DNA from: Sporothrix humicola
Taxonomy: Eukaryota; Ascomycota; Sordariomycetes; Ophiostomatales; Ophiostomataceae
NCBI GenBank assembly: GCA_021396245.1
Contig: WNYE01000010.1
Coordinates: 62,001-126,000 of the forward strand
Reading direction: 5' to 3'
Length of the DNA: 64,000 nucleotides
Part shown: positions 23,301-36,500 of the stretch, piece after piece
Numbering within the stretch: position 1 is the stretch's first letter
Layout of the letters: every line of letters begins with the position of its first letter
Position numbers and translations under genes: made by a program
The notes under the pieces: generated by a model
What the model was told of the DNA's origin: nothing
Databases searched by the model: none
Seen by the model: the letters and a program-made list of their open reading frames with translations, nothing else

Positions 23301-25410
23301 GAAACAGGGGCTGCTCTCGGCAAGCAGCGAATAGGCATGGAAACGACATTTCTCGCCTTGCTCTCTACTGTATATTGTGCATTGTCGTCATCGTCGTGTG
23401 TCGACTTGCCCAGAAGAGTGCACTGACCAGACGGGGTTGGGGATAGGGATGGGAAAGAAAAAAAGAAGGAAAGGAAGAGAAAGGGGGGCCTGAAGGAGGA
23501 ACAAGAAGAAACCAGAGATTACTTGGCGCCGTGCAGTGTGTGCATTCATCCTCCGTACAAGCATTTTGCATGCATTTTGCACACACTCTCCAAGACTTTT
23601 TTGTTGTTCTGCCGGGCTTCCGTGCTTGGCGGGGAATTTCTGTGCCTCTCACTTTTTATTTTCCCTTTGCCGCCTGGTCGATCACCAGTGGGAAGACAGG
23701 CGAAAAGCACAGGAAGAGACACGAAGAGACAAAGGGGGTGTGGGCTTGATGATGTGCGCCGTTTCAGATGCTAAACTTCCGGAGGCGACCAAGAAAAGCG
23801 CCCAAAAGCGCCCAGATGCGCCCAAACGATGAAATAGCCCCCAATAAGGCAACGAAAATGATGACAAGAAAACATGGAGGGAAGCGAAGAGGGTTGTACT
23901 CCGTACTCCGAGCGAGGTAGAGCTCTGAGAACAGACGAGATCTAGAATGGCACATTGAGACGAATCGAAGACAAGGGGACAAGGGAATAATGCTTGTCTG
24001 CTGCGGCGTATGGAGCATTGCAACGTTATTTTGTACGGTCATGAACAGAAATACAACGCTGAAAGCACGCCCAAAGTATCAGCAATAATCATCATTTTGA
24101 TGCCTCAAATGATATCCTAAAAATATGTGCGTATCATCACGAGAAACAAACGCCATTATTTGCTCCGTAAAAGCATCACAAAAGACGGCAGTCGAGAGTA
24201 AAATCAAAATAAATAAAAAAGTATGGGGAGGCGGGGAGCGGCAGAGAAAGGGAAAATGAAGCCAAAACCTGGTACAAAAACCTGGTACGGCGTGTTTTCT
24301 ACGACTCTGCCGGCCGTGCCGTCTTCAGCCGTCTCTCTGTGCTTTTACACGTATTCTCCATGTTTTCTTTTTCTTCTCTTCTACTTCTTACCGCTTTATG
24401 TGCATAAAACATTGTTGTTTGAAATGCCCCATTTTAGACGGCGATGAGGGCTGGATTTACAAAAAGAGGGTCCGTTCAGTCTGTCTCCTCTGTAGAATGC
24501 CCTCGTTTTTGTTGTCCCCCTCTCTTCGCCTACCATTCTTTAACCCTTGTCGGCCGGCACTTTTGTATCTATCTCGACCAGGTTCTGGAAGCATCGTGCA
24601 TACAGGACTACCGGAATCTGTCGACCCCTGCGCCAAAGAGGCTCTCCCGTTGGGTTTGTAGAAAAATGAAAAGGAAATGAAAAATGACAGCCAAATACAC
24701 CACCAAAGATACCGCCATAAAGTGTTTTTATTTCTCTTCCATAGCTGTTGCTTCCTAGGTTTGCTTGCCATCGTCGCCGATCGGACGTCTCGTATGTCGA
24801 TATTTCCTCACATTCGGTGTCTTTTGTGCCACATCATCGCAATAAGGTTCTGAGATTCCGAATAATGCGCCGTCGACAGATCCTTGATAGACACGAATGG
24901 CCCTATGTATCCTTCTATGTTCTATGTTCTAGCCAGCTTTGAGTCTACGCGTCCCTATCTTACGCGCGTCTTGATAAACAGATAACCGGACTCCAACTGT
25001 AGACCGTAGACCGTAGTTGATCATTGTTTACATTGTCTGTTGTCTGATTGACCGTGATAGACCATGATAAACGCCCCTTTGCCTTTTCTCCGACAGCCAG
25101 GTCCAGACCCGAGCATCTCCATGATGATATTGGTCGACATTCCTCAACATTGTCCCCTTATCAAGCCTCGTCGTATCCCCTATTGTCTTTGAATCCTTGA
25201 GATCTACACGGACACGAGGCTTTCCTCCAACGAGATCGAGATCATCACGGCGTAGACACTAGTTGCTCATGGTTTTTTTGTTTCATTTTTGCGTAACCAG
25301 CCCACTGCCATCTGTGTTCCCGGCTTCCAGTAGATTCTCAGTAAAGGAAATGGTATCGTAAAGAGTTGATATTCTGGTGATGACACTGTCGATGACCGGT
25401 CTCGCCGACC
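20354..25410. other. 5-kb intergenic region, RING gene to TBCB
   Basis: No supportable gene. It contains simple repeats at 20955-21030, a TACTCCGTA motif at 23897-23905 and patches of purine-rich DNA. The 282-codon frame at 20556-21404 (minus) looks like leader DNA of the RING gene and resembles no protein I know. Confidence 0.55.
20955..21030. repeat. adjacent short tandem repeats
   Basis: TTCTTTGG is repeated three times (from 20955), then GAGTTTCT three times (20985-21008), followed by degenerate copies. It lies about 600 nt upstream of the RING-gene start codon. Confidence 0.75.
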
Positions 25411-26244
25411 CTAAATCTCCTCCATGTCTTCCAGATCGTCCAATGGGCCATACTCATCGCCCACCTCCACACGCTCCGGCCGCACAAAGACGCCCTTCTT
25501 CTGCACCGGCACGTCGTCGTCGCCCGACGGCTCTGCGCCCCAGTACCGCGTGCCGCCAATGCTGCCGTCGTTCTTGCCGCCCACCGGCTCATCCAGCTCC
25601 ACACCGACCCACGTGCCCGCTGCGCCCTGTGCCGCCTGCTCGCTCGCACTCGGGTTGGCCACGATCGCTGCGGCCGCAGCCGCGCCAATCTCGGGCACGT
25701 CACCCACGTACTTGACAACGCCGCGCCGCGTGTCGTCGCCGCCCACGCGGCAGCGCTTGCCCACGGCAATCCCCCGCGCCTCGGCCTCGGCCGCAAACGC
25801 CGCAATGCGCGCGCGCGCGTGCTCGGGCGCGTTGGGGTCGAAGCGGCCCAGCTTCTGGGCCTTTTTCCACGCCAGCACGCTGTCCGTCTTGGCGGCATAC
25901 TCGTCGGCCGGCAGCACATACTTTTCGACGGCCGATGTGTCGGTGTAGTTGGGCCGCTGGCCCGGCGGGCGCGTGTCGACGACGTGGATCTCGGCATAGG
26001 GGCTCAGGGCAAACTGGGCCAGCTGCACCGAGTCCTCATCGGGCGCCGTGATTGGTGTCTTCTGCGCCGAAGATGAAGTCGCACCAGGCACGGCGGCCGG
26101 TGCCAAAAACAGGTTCTGGGCCGACGGCGGCACGCCCGTAATGTGCTCGAGCTTGGCCTTGAGCGTGGAAATGGTCCAACTCGGCGTGATGCGGCGCTCC
26201 GACGACGCCGTGTCGGAGATCACCAGCATAGGAACATCAGCCAT
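25411..26244 (-). CDS. TBCB: tubulin-folding cofactor B (Alp11 type)
   Basis: A single-exon gene of 277 residues. TBCB binds alpha-tubulin after the chaperonin and, with cofactor E, acts in tubulin heterodimer assembly in the cytosol. Residues 1-90 form a ubiquitin-like domain. A linker with the DEYAAKTDSVLAWKKAQKLGRF motif is typical of the family. A CAP-Gly domain follows at ~161-258 with the GKNDG signature (223-227) and a FVRPERV end. An Ala-rich insertion (~186-210) sits inside the CAP-Gly domain. The acidic tail ends in EEI, like the family's C-terminal DEI/M-type motif that CAP-Gly partners recognise. The start at MADVPM was chosen over upstream in-frame codons because the ubiquitin-like fold begins there. 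Confidence 0.93.
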   Translation of the reverse strand: MADVPMLVISDTASSERRITPSWTISTLKAKLEHITGVPPSAQNLFLAPAAVPGATSSSAQKTPITAPDEDSVQLAQFALSPYAEIHVVDTRPPGQRPNYTDTSAVEKYVLPADEYAAKTDSVLAWKKAQKLGRFDPNAPEHARARIAAFAAEAEARGIAVGKRCRVGGDDTRRGVVKYVGDVPEIGAAAAAAIVANPSASEQAAQGAAGTWVGVELDEPVGGKNDGSIGGTRYWGAEPSGDDDVPVQKKGVFVRPERVEVGDEYGPLDDLEDMEEI

Positions 26245-27783
26245 TTTAGTGTGTGTGTGCGGGCAATGACTCTGAATGAAATAAGGATAGAACAAGGCGC
26301 TTGGGAAAAACAGACGTCGTTGCAGGTCTGCCTCTAATTTGTCGTGATCTGATATTTGTAATGGATGTTGATGAGGCTCAGGGTCAAAAATCGATTAGGC
26401 AAGGCCGCCGTCAAGATGTCCCACCGTCGCCACTATTTTGGAGTAGTCAGGGGAAAGAGGCAAGCGCAGGTTAGTGGAAGGCACCAGAATAAAAACTGGG
26501 GAGCGGGACGGTTGAAAATGATTGGTCAGGAAGGAGCGACCAAGCATCCTCACCACTAAGGAACCATCCTCAGCCTTGCGATTTATGGCAGTCGCTCTTG
26601 ATGGTATAAATCGACAAAATAGGAAGGAACAGCTCACACTGACATCTGGCTGTCCGTCGTACTTTTTAGAAGACTAGCGAATTATTTTAGTATTATATGA
26701 ATTATGGTATTTATAGATTTGTAGCTTCCTGAATGAATTTGTCCTTCAAATTTTTTTTTTTCGAAATAATGTCGTTCTTACAATAACGATTTGGATTATG
26801 CCTTTTTTTCCAGTTAAAAAATTTCAATTTTCATTTGATTCAATTTTTTTTATTAAAAAAAAAAAACAGACACAAAAGAATTCTATAAAAATATACACAT
26901 AGACAAAGCTGTTTAGTTCCATCACAACAACCGTTTTGTGCACCGTCTTCAAATACGGCCTCCGGCTTCATACCACATTAGCTTCCACCCCCCCAAAGCC
27001 AAAGGGCCATGGCGTTCTGTCGTCCTACGCATTGTACTCTGTGCTACGGCGTATGTACTCTTCTGTTCTTTTCACGGCACGGAGTGCAGATGGTGCAATG
27101 GCGCGGCGCACGAACAGGGTTCTCCGTTTGTCCCAGAGGGTTGTGTCGCACAGAATCGGGGAACGGGATGGGGTGACGTGGTCCGGGTGGCTGCGTAATG
27201 GAGGTGGGCGAGGGAAAAGAAAAAATAAAATAAAATAAAATGCGAATGGTGATGATAATTTTATTCAGTCTAATTTATTTCATTTTTTAAAATGGCCAAA
27301 CTACCCCACGGGAAGACAATGGGTTTGTTCTGATGCCGATGCTACTCCCGAATCCACTGCCGAGCCGTTCGAGAGCAAACGTCTTCCAGCCATTGTTAGA
27401 ATAGCACCCGGTTTGCCCAGATTTCAGCCCAGTTGAGCACAGTCCAGGGCGTACAAAGGGCAGAGACAGAGAAAGAAAGAGAAACGTAGAGCCAGCGATC
27501 GCTGCCTGGCAGATGCACGACATCGCGGCTAGCCGGGTGGTGCGTTGTCTTAGAAATTGTGAGAAAAAGGAGAAGTAGACAAAAGAATTAACTAACAAGG
27601 GCACGGAGCACTTTGTCCTGAGAACAAACGAGGAGAGCGTTTGCAACTGGGGATATGGGTTGGGGCACAAAGACGACGACACGGACACTTGGGACAAACT
27701 GGAGGCTGGGAAAAGTGGCGAGACAAAAGAGAACGGCAGCAAGACTGAACACAGAGTGTATTGCATGGAATACAAGAAACCAA

Positions 27784-27829
27784 AGAGACATAAGAGACAT
27801 AAGACACAAAAAGACACAAAAAGACACAG
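27784..27829. repeat. AAGACACAAA-type simple repeat
   Basis: Tandem units of AGACATAAG and then AAGACACAAA are visible. A related sequence on the other strand occurs near 17700-17760 (GTGTCTT units). Confidence 0.6.
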
Positions 27830-30669
27830 ATACACAAGAAATGGACCACGAAAACGGAGGGGGCGTGGCCGAAGAAAAAAGAAACGTCGCTGTGGACATG
27901 TGGATTGTGTCTCCATGCTGGGGTTGCACAAAACTGACGCTGAGCTTCTTTCTTGTGCTCATTATGAGGGGCACAGGCACATTTGAAAATTGCCTTGACT
28001 AGATCTCGGGTGAAAAATCAGCTCGCTGGCCACTGAGCACAAGAAGGATGCGCCTTGGAGATGGGAAGGATTTGCGCAAACGAACTCTCTCGGAAAAGTG
28101 GAAAAGTAGAAAAGTGAGTTGTGAGGATGTACGGAGCACAAAAGCACAAGGGAGACAAAAAGCAAACCCCAATCTAGACAAAACGAACTTGTCTGTCTGC
28201 CGATGCAAGATATATAACAAAAGGCTGTACAAACTGGACAAACCGTGCATCAGCCGAATCCCTGAGCCCTGCGTGCATACACTGTGATATTTACAGTCTT
28301 TGTCCTTTCTTGTCTTCAGTCTTTACGTGTCTTTACACACTGAACTTCGTATGCCTCTTGGGCTCCGTGGCTGATGTGGCACAATGACGGCAGTGTTCCC
28401 GTTTGCCTCTCCTGTATCTCTCTCAAACCTCGGAGGGGTGTGGTACCTCTGGCTGTAGCTCCCTGTTCTTTTACAAAAGAACGCTGTGCATGTCGTATGT
28501 CGTAAGTCGAGGGGAGCTGTGTCCTGGTCGCACAACGGCTGTATATCTTTGCTGAAGCTCTCGGGCGGGGCCATCCTGCAAACGAAAATGAACAATGAGC
28601 AATCGCAATGGCAAAGGGAGCAGAGCATAGCAAACGAGAGAGACTAGATACACGCTCGGGAAGCAGTGCAAGGCTTAGGGCAAGCCGCAAGCCGCAAGCC
28701 ATGTGGATCTAAATGCCGAGAGCACAGCATCAAGGTGAACGATAAAGGTGAAGCCTGGTGATATGTGTTGCATCCCGAGTATTCGCGGAAGGGCGGAAGA
28801 CGGAAGACGACATATGGGAGACAAAATACGGATGGTGGAATCTAACTCTTTGGTATTTCGGAGACGGTAAAGGCAATGGCGACGGATTATCTGCAAACAG
28901 GACCAAACCAAACAAAATATCAGAAAAAACCAGAAAATAAGCCCAGTAAAGCTTGGACCTGACAACGGACTGTCCATGGCACACGATATTTTAGAATTCA
29001 CTTCCTCGTACCCAAAGATGAACACGACCCCCACTCGCTTTCCTTTTGTCTTGTACAACACGGGGATACACAGCATGTGCCGTGGTAGCTCTTGTGTTTT
29101 GTTCAGTCTGCATACATGATGCAGAATAAAAGTACAACACGGACTCCACTCATCACCACGACGCAGGTGCAGAGCAAGGAAAGGTCAAGGCTCACCTTGC
29201 GGGATGCAACAGTTCGGCGAAGATATCCAAAGGACAGAGTACTAAGGGCTCCGTTTTTGTAGACGACGTTGCATCGCTCATTACGATCATTCTCTCTAGA
29301 CAAAAAGGAAACGGGTCCTTCCCGAGCACGACGCCAGACAAGTTTTGTTGTGAATAAAAATTCAAATAAAATAGAGAGACCGAGCAAAAGAGACGTAGTA
29401 ATTAACCTAGCTCCTTGCAATGACCGATAGGTACATTGACGCATAGTCATTGGGCCAGACATGAGGCCAAACTATGTTGTGTATCAGACTATCTCCAGGC
29501 CAAGGTTGCGATGCAAACAAAAGACAAAATGGTTTCGTATAAGCCCCTGTGACTATCATACTTGTACATTCCTTGAACTTTTACTATGTTATATCGACTG
29601 TGTACGTCGAAGCACATATTTTTTAGAAGAATTTACTGTCCATATATATATTCACATTTGGTGGTTCACATATGGCAGCGTCGCCACTAAAATAGCACCA
29701 TCATAAGGCGATGTCATTTTCTTCATATTTGTTCTTATTGTCATAATCAACTTCCCCAAAATAGTAATAGTTCTTCTAGTTTTTCCATACTCTTCCATAA
29801 ATTCTACTCTACGGGCTGCATGAACAGATACAGCGGGAGACACATGCACGCACTTTAACTCAGCAGCTTCTATTTTGCCTCTTTGTCTCATGCCCACAAA
29901 ACTATTAACTTCACAAAGTGTCTAACCGTGGAAGAGAAAAGAAGACCCATAGTCGTTTGTCCCTTTACTCTACCCGCAGACGCCCCAGGAGCACAAATGG
30001 GCACGGGAAGCGTCTGGAGTAAACAAGGGCAGCAATAAAGGGATGTCCCGAGAAGTGCATGGAGATGCAGCCTGAGAGGCTAGGAGAATAAACTGTATTT
30101 TCTTTCCATGTTCTTCCTTCCTTCTTCATTCGTGCTGATAATGTCTCATGATGCATGTAGACGGCACACAATGGACGGACGGGAATCTTTTGCACTCTTT
30201 AATTTATTTACATTTTATTTTCTCTTTATCTGCATCCATGCATCTCCCATTACCCTCCCGTAAACGGCCCGTCGTAAGAATAAAAATACCTCTCACACTT
30301 TCCACTTCTCCACTCTGTAGCCGTCACATCATGCGTTTCTCTTGCTGTGTTTTCTTCATTTATTTTATGTTTCCAATGTCTTTTATTCGATCTCCATCGC
30401 CATATGTAGCTCATTTTATTGCCTCCCATCGTGGGGCATGGTGACTACGACAGTATCATCCGGCAATTGGGAAGCAAACAAGTTGCCACATGCCCCACAA
30501 GCAGACACTCGAAGCGAGCCCGGAAGATAAAATAACGAAATAGGAGTAAATGAGAGGGAATATAAATACATTCAAACACATTTAAACACTTATAAATGCA
30601 TTTGATAAATAAAAAGAAAATCAAACAGAGTCAAACGACAGCTGAGAAAAGGCCCGGCTAGAGTAGCCA

Positions 30670-30735
30670 ATGTCCCTATCCATGTTCATTTCATATCCTA
30701 TCCATGTCCTGTCCCTATCATATCCATGCTCTCTC
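30670..30735. repeat. degenerate TATCCATG / TGTCCCTATC repeats
   Basis: The words TATCCATG and GTCCCTATC alternate several times within about 65 nt, a degenerate minisatellite. Confidence 0.55.
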
Positions 30736-33505
30736 AATTTATTCTTGTTCTTCGAGAAGGGCATGGGGACAAGGATGCAAATTGGTTTGACAACCGTCTG
30801 ATGAAAGGCATAAACGACACGACGGCTAGGACTTTAGGGCGTTTGTTGTTGTTTTATTGTTTGAATGTTTCAACGTTTTAATGATTTAATGTCCTTTCAC
30901 AGTCTCGATCTATCGCATATCGCATTTCGTCTCTTTTATACGGCCCTTCCTTGCTCTTACAGTCTCCCACACAAGTTTTACATAGAATACCTGCCACAGA
31001 ATCAATGATGAGACGAAAGAAAACAAACTGAATAATAGAATAAATGAATATACGACTGAAAGACTGCGTAAAGAGCTTTATAAGAGCATGGAACCTTATA
31101 ATATGACAATAGCGATAGGACCGGGGCCTTTTGAGGTTGAAAAGCATCGACTCCCGCCCGTTGCAGTCTATAAAAAGAAATAAGCGAACTGAGAAACCCA
31201 GTCTGGCCCATTTCCCTCTTTTTCCTCTCCTTTTCTTCCCTGTAATCAGTGCAGAGCACCAGACTTGTATCGGTCTTGTATAGATTCTGTAATTTTGTAT
31301 CGGTTCGTGACCTGGGCCTTCTTTACCCGAGAGTATGCCCCTCTCTTGCCCCCTTTTTCATCACCGTGGTTGTGAGTTTTCAATATTATTACGTCGCCCT
31401 ATATTTGCCTTCTTTCGGGTAAAATAAAGCCACCTCGAGGCTCATGTAGCTCATATAACTCGCCCAAAACTGATAATTTCCCTATATCTCGTACGTTTGT
31501 GACTTCATCAAACACTTGTTGAGCAATCTGTGGACGATATGATAAATAATGAATCTGAGGAGGGCATCAGGCCTCCCTGCTGTTGAATAATTTTATGGAT
31601 TCCCTTCTCACTCTCCTCTTCGGCCCCGTTCTCTCGGCTTCGATTTGCAACACGTCCAGGGCTCCACCCTCCATTGATGGCTGGGGACTGGGAACTGCTT
31701 CCTTTCATTTGACAACAATGGCAAACGGCAGGCATCCTACTCGCTGTCCGTCGAGGGAACAGGTATGATGACTTGCATGACTTGGAGTAGTATTGTGATG
31801 AGCTGGACAGGATGGAGATCCAATGGCGGAGAAAAATACCGAGATAAAATAGTTTCAAAGCTGAACGAGAAGAGAAATAATAAAAGAAAATTCATAAGAA
31901 AATATTAAACATAGTGCCGAGATAAAACAAGCTCACCGAGTTCATGAGAAATGCCAGCAATGCCAGGAGGCCCAAGGAAGCCCAAGGAGGCCTTCCATCT
32001 CACACTGCGAGATGCTCCTTGCGTCACTTGCAACACTGCATTCTGCTTTGATGCCCCATATGCAACGCGGATGTCGAGCAAAAAGAGTAGCAGCGCTAGG
32101 TTGGCAGCAACCAAACCCCGTATTTCTCGCAAGCACTTGCAGTTCTCGACCTGATCATACGTCGTATTGGCAAGTTTCTTAAGTATCTCGGGGTGTCGAC
32201 GTATGCCGCTATGCGCTTGTCCACAGTATTCTCTCTCTGTCGATGAGCCCATATCCTTGCCCTGGTTTCAAGCTAAGCAACGGAGCTACCTGCAGCCCGC
32301 AGCCTGGAGGACTTTTTTGTGCTGCCCTATTTCCAGTAGCTTCCCTGTCTCCTTGTCTCTTCGCCTCTTCGTCTCTTTTTTTTTGCTCGCCTCTCCGCCA
32401 AACAAGTAGTAGAAAAGGAAAATAAGGCAAATAGGGCATTGTAAGGCAAGCCCCGTTTGCATCCTGCGGATGCAACTTGCACCACAGCCCCCTCTCTTCT
32501 TCTGATGGATGCCCAACGATGGTTGGCTAAAATAGCTCACAACCCAAAGCCCGACAGAGACAATACTAGACAAGACTTATGACCGAAGCGCTCAAATGAC
32601 ATGCAGATAAATCAAATTGCACTTGATAAAAAAGAAGCAGACAGAAAACAAAAGATCGTCGCGGATTGTTGAAGATTGTCTAAACGTCGACAACTCATTT
32701 ATGCCCTATCAGTTAGGCCGGCATTAGCTCTTTCTGGGCAACAGGTGAGCCTGTTCGTGGGTACAAGTGCATACAGAGCATACATATGCTGCCACTCAAG
32801 TGACTTTGATGTGGAGACCCAAATGCTGCTCGAGCGCTGGTTGAAGGCTGCCCAGAGCCACTTGGAAGCGGCTTCTTGGGATCTCGGGAACAAAAAGAGG
32901 GCCGCTCATGTCGGTACCTGAGAGGCAAAAATCCGATTAATCGATTTATCAACTTATCAACTTATTCCGTCAGGCACAGATGGAAAGATGGGGAAAAGAA
33001 CCGATTCTGTACTCGTAGCTTGTGAGGTATCTTGCTTGTATCTGGCTCTGACCTGCATATCAGTTTGTTGAGGAAGTCGGCTTCAAAGGGTTGACGATCT
33101 CAAGAGCTCGAGAGTCGAACATCTGCCCAACCTTCGTCTTGATGAGGCAGAAAACACTTTGTTCTCTGCTCTTCGATTAGATGCCATCGGGTTGCAAGCA
33201 AACTAACAAACAAGCAAAGGACCAAACAAGCAAACAAACATGTTGGCAAACACAGAACGACTTGCATAGTCTGGACCTTTGTTCCACAAAAACCTAAACT
33301 CGACTCGTAGTTTATGCCGTTGGGGGAGGACAATGTCATACCGTCACATGTGGCTCGCTGGCGGGCCTTCGCGGGTCCTTTCTGCCCGTATGTCTCTCTG
33401 CCTGTCTTCTTGCCTGCTCGGTCTGCCGTCCACCTCTCACCTTCCAGCTTGCTCGCCTTTCGGGCGGTAACACAGTCTTATCCCGTCGGTTGACAAACTG
33501 AAAGA

Positions 33506-33531
33506 CTGGTAAGCTGGCAAGCTGGCAAGCT
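33506..33531. repeat. three CTGGCAAG units
   Basis: Tandem 8-mers CTGGTAAG, CTGGCAAG, CTGGCAAG followed by a partial unit. Confidence 0.7.
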
Positions 33532-36500
33532 ACCCGTCTGTAATCCATGCAGTCCACAAGAGGTCCACACCAGCTCTATGTCTTATTGATGGATGGAGCG
33601 GATTGGCCTTCGTTATTCGGTATATGCCCGTGTTTGTTGTTCCCGGATGACGAGCATGGGCGAGAGACACAGACGGGAGGCAGGAGACAAGAGGCCAGAG
33701 ACAATGCCTAAAATGCCAACAGTCGAGCTAGTTATGCCCATAATGGCCTCGACATATGACGCACTGTACACGTATGAGGCGGTGGACGCCTCAAAGAGAC
33801 GTGGCTTGGAGGGGGGTGAGTTGTGAACACTTTTTCTTCCTTCTTTCTGTCTGCACCGCCGAGGGTCTGTCTGGGGCAACGGAAAGGCCTAGAAAGAAAA
33901 GAAAAGGCCCAAAGAAAAGTGGACGGGCTTGAAGCTGAGCTGATTGCTAGCCACATTTCCACATTGCCACATTGCACATTGCTCGCATTAACTCAGGGCG
34001 TTTACGAGGCACCCCGAGACAAGAAGCTAAGTTGGTCGTTCGACCGGGATGACGATGGTTCGTGGTTCGTGGTTTGTGGTCGCTGGCCACAAAAAGGGCT
34101 GGGCTGGCTGGCATTGCAATTGTTGCTGGCAGAATGACAGGTGTCACCGCCAAAACCAGACCGCCTCAAGAAGAGGGTGTAATGACGAGACGCCGGTTTT
34201 TTTAGATCGTAATTTTGTTATTTCTTTTGTCAATTTTCTTTGCTGTAAACAAGGCGCAAAGGAGCGGTCGGGAGATAGGGCGGTCGGCCGGCAACTTTCG
34301 CCCAAGGATGTAGTGCCGTTTTAGCCACTCTCGTCATCTGGTTGGAAAGTTAGTGACCAGATGCAAAAAGGCTGGGGGATGCAGCTTTTTCAACTCACTG
34401 TGAGAAGTATTGCACTCAACTGTTGTTTTTTCTCCTTTTCGGGAAAGTAAATGCTGTGGCTGACCGCTAGTTTGCAACTTTCCTCGAGGAAGAGGAACTG
34501 GAGGAGTTGGCGCGGGGAGAGGGGCCGCTTGTACTGTGTATGTGATGTGTGATGGTATGCGTGTAAGTGACAAAGTGACATAGTGACGGTAACTAAGGGT
34601 AAAAAGCAGCAATCAGCAATAATGGACAACCGGCAACGACCATTTGGCCTGGTCTGCCCGATGTTTCGTGGCTTTTCTCTTAGTGTAAAATACGTCGTAT
34701 CCCACAACCTTCTTTTGTTCCGGCTCTTGCGTGCTCAACCGTTGCTCCCCACCCCTTGTTGTGGGTTGGTTGACCCCCAAATATCTTGCACCAAAACCCT
34801 CGACTCACTAACACGAAAATCCAGGGAAACAAACACTCAGCGGACGTAACTGACCGCTGGGGAAACCAAATGCCCATCGATCGGGCATCTTGCACGGCTC
34901 GGCTTGGCTTGCTGCCATTTGCTGGTTCCTAAAGGGTTTGTTGGGCTTATTTGGTTTGCTGGGTTTGCTATTTTGTTGTTCTGGTAGGCATGGGGTTTCC
35001 CATCTGGTTGAACCGGGCGGCTTAATGGAATTGTTTTCATATTCTGCTCTTTCTCCGCAGCAAGTGTTTTAGTAGGCATTGGTCCCGAACATCATAGTCT
35101 TTTGGTCGTTCGACGGGTGTCCGCTTTTTTGTTCTCTTCTTCCTTGTGTCTGTTTTCAGGTTTCTCAGTTTTTCTGGTTCTCAAGTTTGGTGGTTGTCAG
35201 TTTGTTCGATGTTCGCTGTTCGTCGCACCTCTTTCTCGAGTCGAGATGGCTTTTTCGTCATGCGATTTTCCTTTCTGGTTTCTTCTCTGGTCTCCTTTTC
35301 TGGTTCAGCCCCGCAAGCCGAACAAGCCTCGAGCATTAGCATATCCGTATGCCGGAAGAGGATGTTCTGTAATACATGCCTTGTGTGATGTGGGATTTGA
35401 GAACAACGCAACCGCAGAAAATCCCACAGAAGCGCGCGACCTCATAGGCGTCTGCCGTAAAGAGAAAAGAAACAACACCAAAAAAAGGTGGAAGTGAAAA
35501 AAAAAGTGCCGGGGGGCTCCAAGGAGACGCACAGACATTTGGCTCGGCTGGCGGGCCCTGTTCGATCAGCAAGCGCCTCGAGGCAGTTCACAGTGTTCAT
35601 CAATCTCGCCGTGTTGCATCACACATCCAGGATGTGCATGCAGGCAAGAGACAACAAAGACGACTGGGCTGTGTGCAGGAACTGAAATGGACTGAACGAC
35701 GCCGGGCATTCTCGTCCAGCCTGGCTTTGGACGACATGGCCCATCCTGGCCAGACCAGGCACGGAGGTTCTCCGTGATATGACGGTATTCTGGCGCCTGT
35801 TTTCTTCTTTTCTTCTTTTTTTATCTCTTCTTTTTTTCAAGGCCATATTCTTTATTCCCTGCTCCTGGCTTGGAAGCATTCCGAATCTCTCGGCTTGTTG
35901 CCCATAATGTGCGATGAATCAATGCATCGTGGGCTGGTCAGGCCTGCAATTACCTGCACACCGTCTGTTCATGCCTCTCGTCTTTTTGGTGTGAAGAGCT
36001 GCTGAAACCCAAGCCCGAAGCGGTGTATTTTCTGTGCCCAACCACCAAAAGTTAGCGGTGACGGCCCTATCGAGCATTTATGGCGTCCGTGAACTCGAGT
36101 TCCGTCAGATACTGGTATTTATCTCACTCGTATATGCTGCGCCAATTTAAGAACATGATGCGTTCTCGTCACAAGGATTTAGGGCTGTCCTTGGCTGCCT
36201 CGTGAGGAATAATTCACTTACCGCTTTCCGCTTCTTCCTCAAACCTCTCATCGCAAAGGTGTAGAGTTCTTCATCCTCTTTCTTCCTCTTCTTTGTCTCT
36301 TTTCTTATTCTGAGGCGAACAAGGCCACGAGCATGACCCCAGGCATCTGGACTCCTGGGGCTTGGAGGGTTTGAGGCTGGAACCAGGATGATCCGGCCCC
36401 ATTGCGGGTGCTTAAATCCCCTCTCGCCATCACGTCCCAAAACGGACAGAGGCTGCGAACTGGAGTGTGTGAGAAGTCGTGACAGGGAAATAGACTCGTT

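Noticed and set aside
26640..26900. AT-rich patch as a repeat-induced-point-mutated transposon
   Set aside because: It is only ~260 nt, with homopolymer runs rather than TpA enrichment, and no transposase or reverse-transcriptase remnants are nearby.
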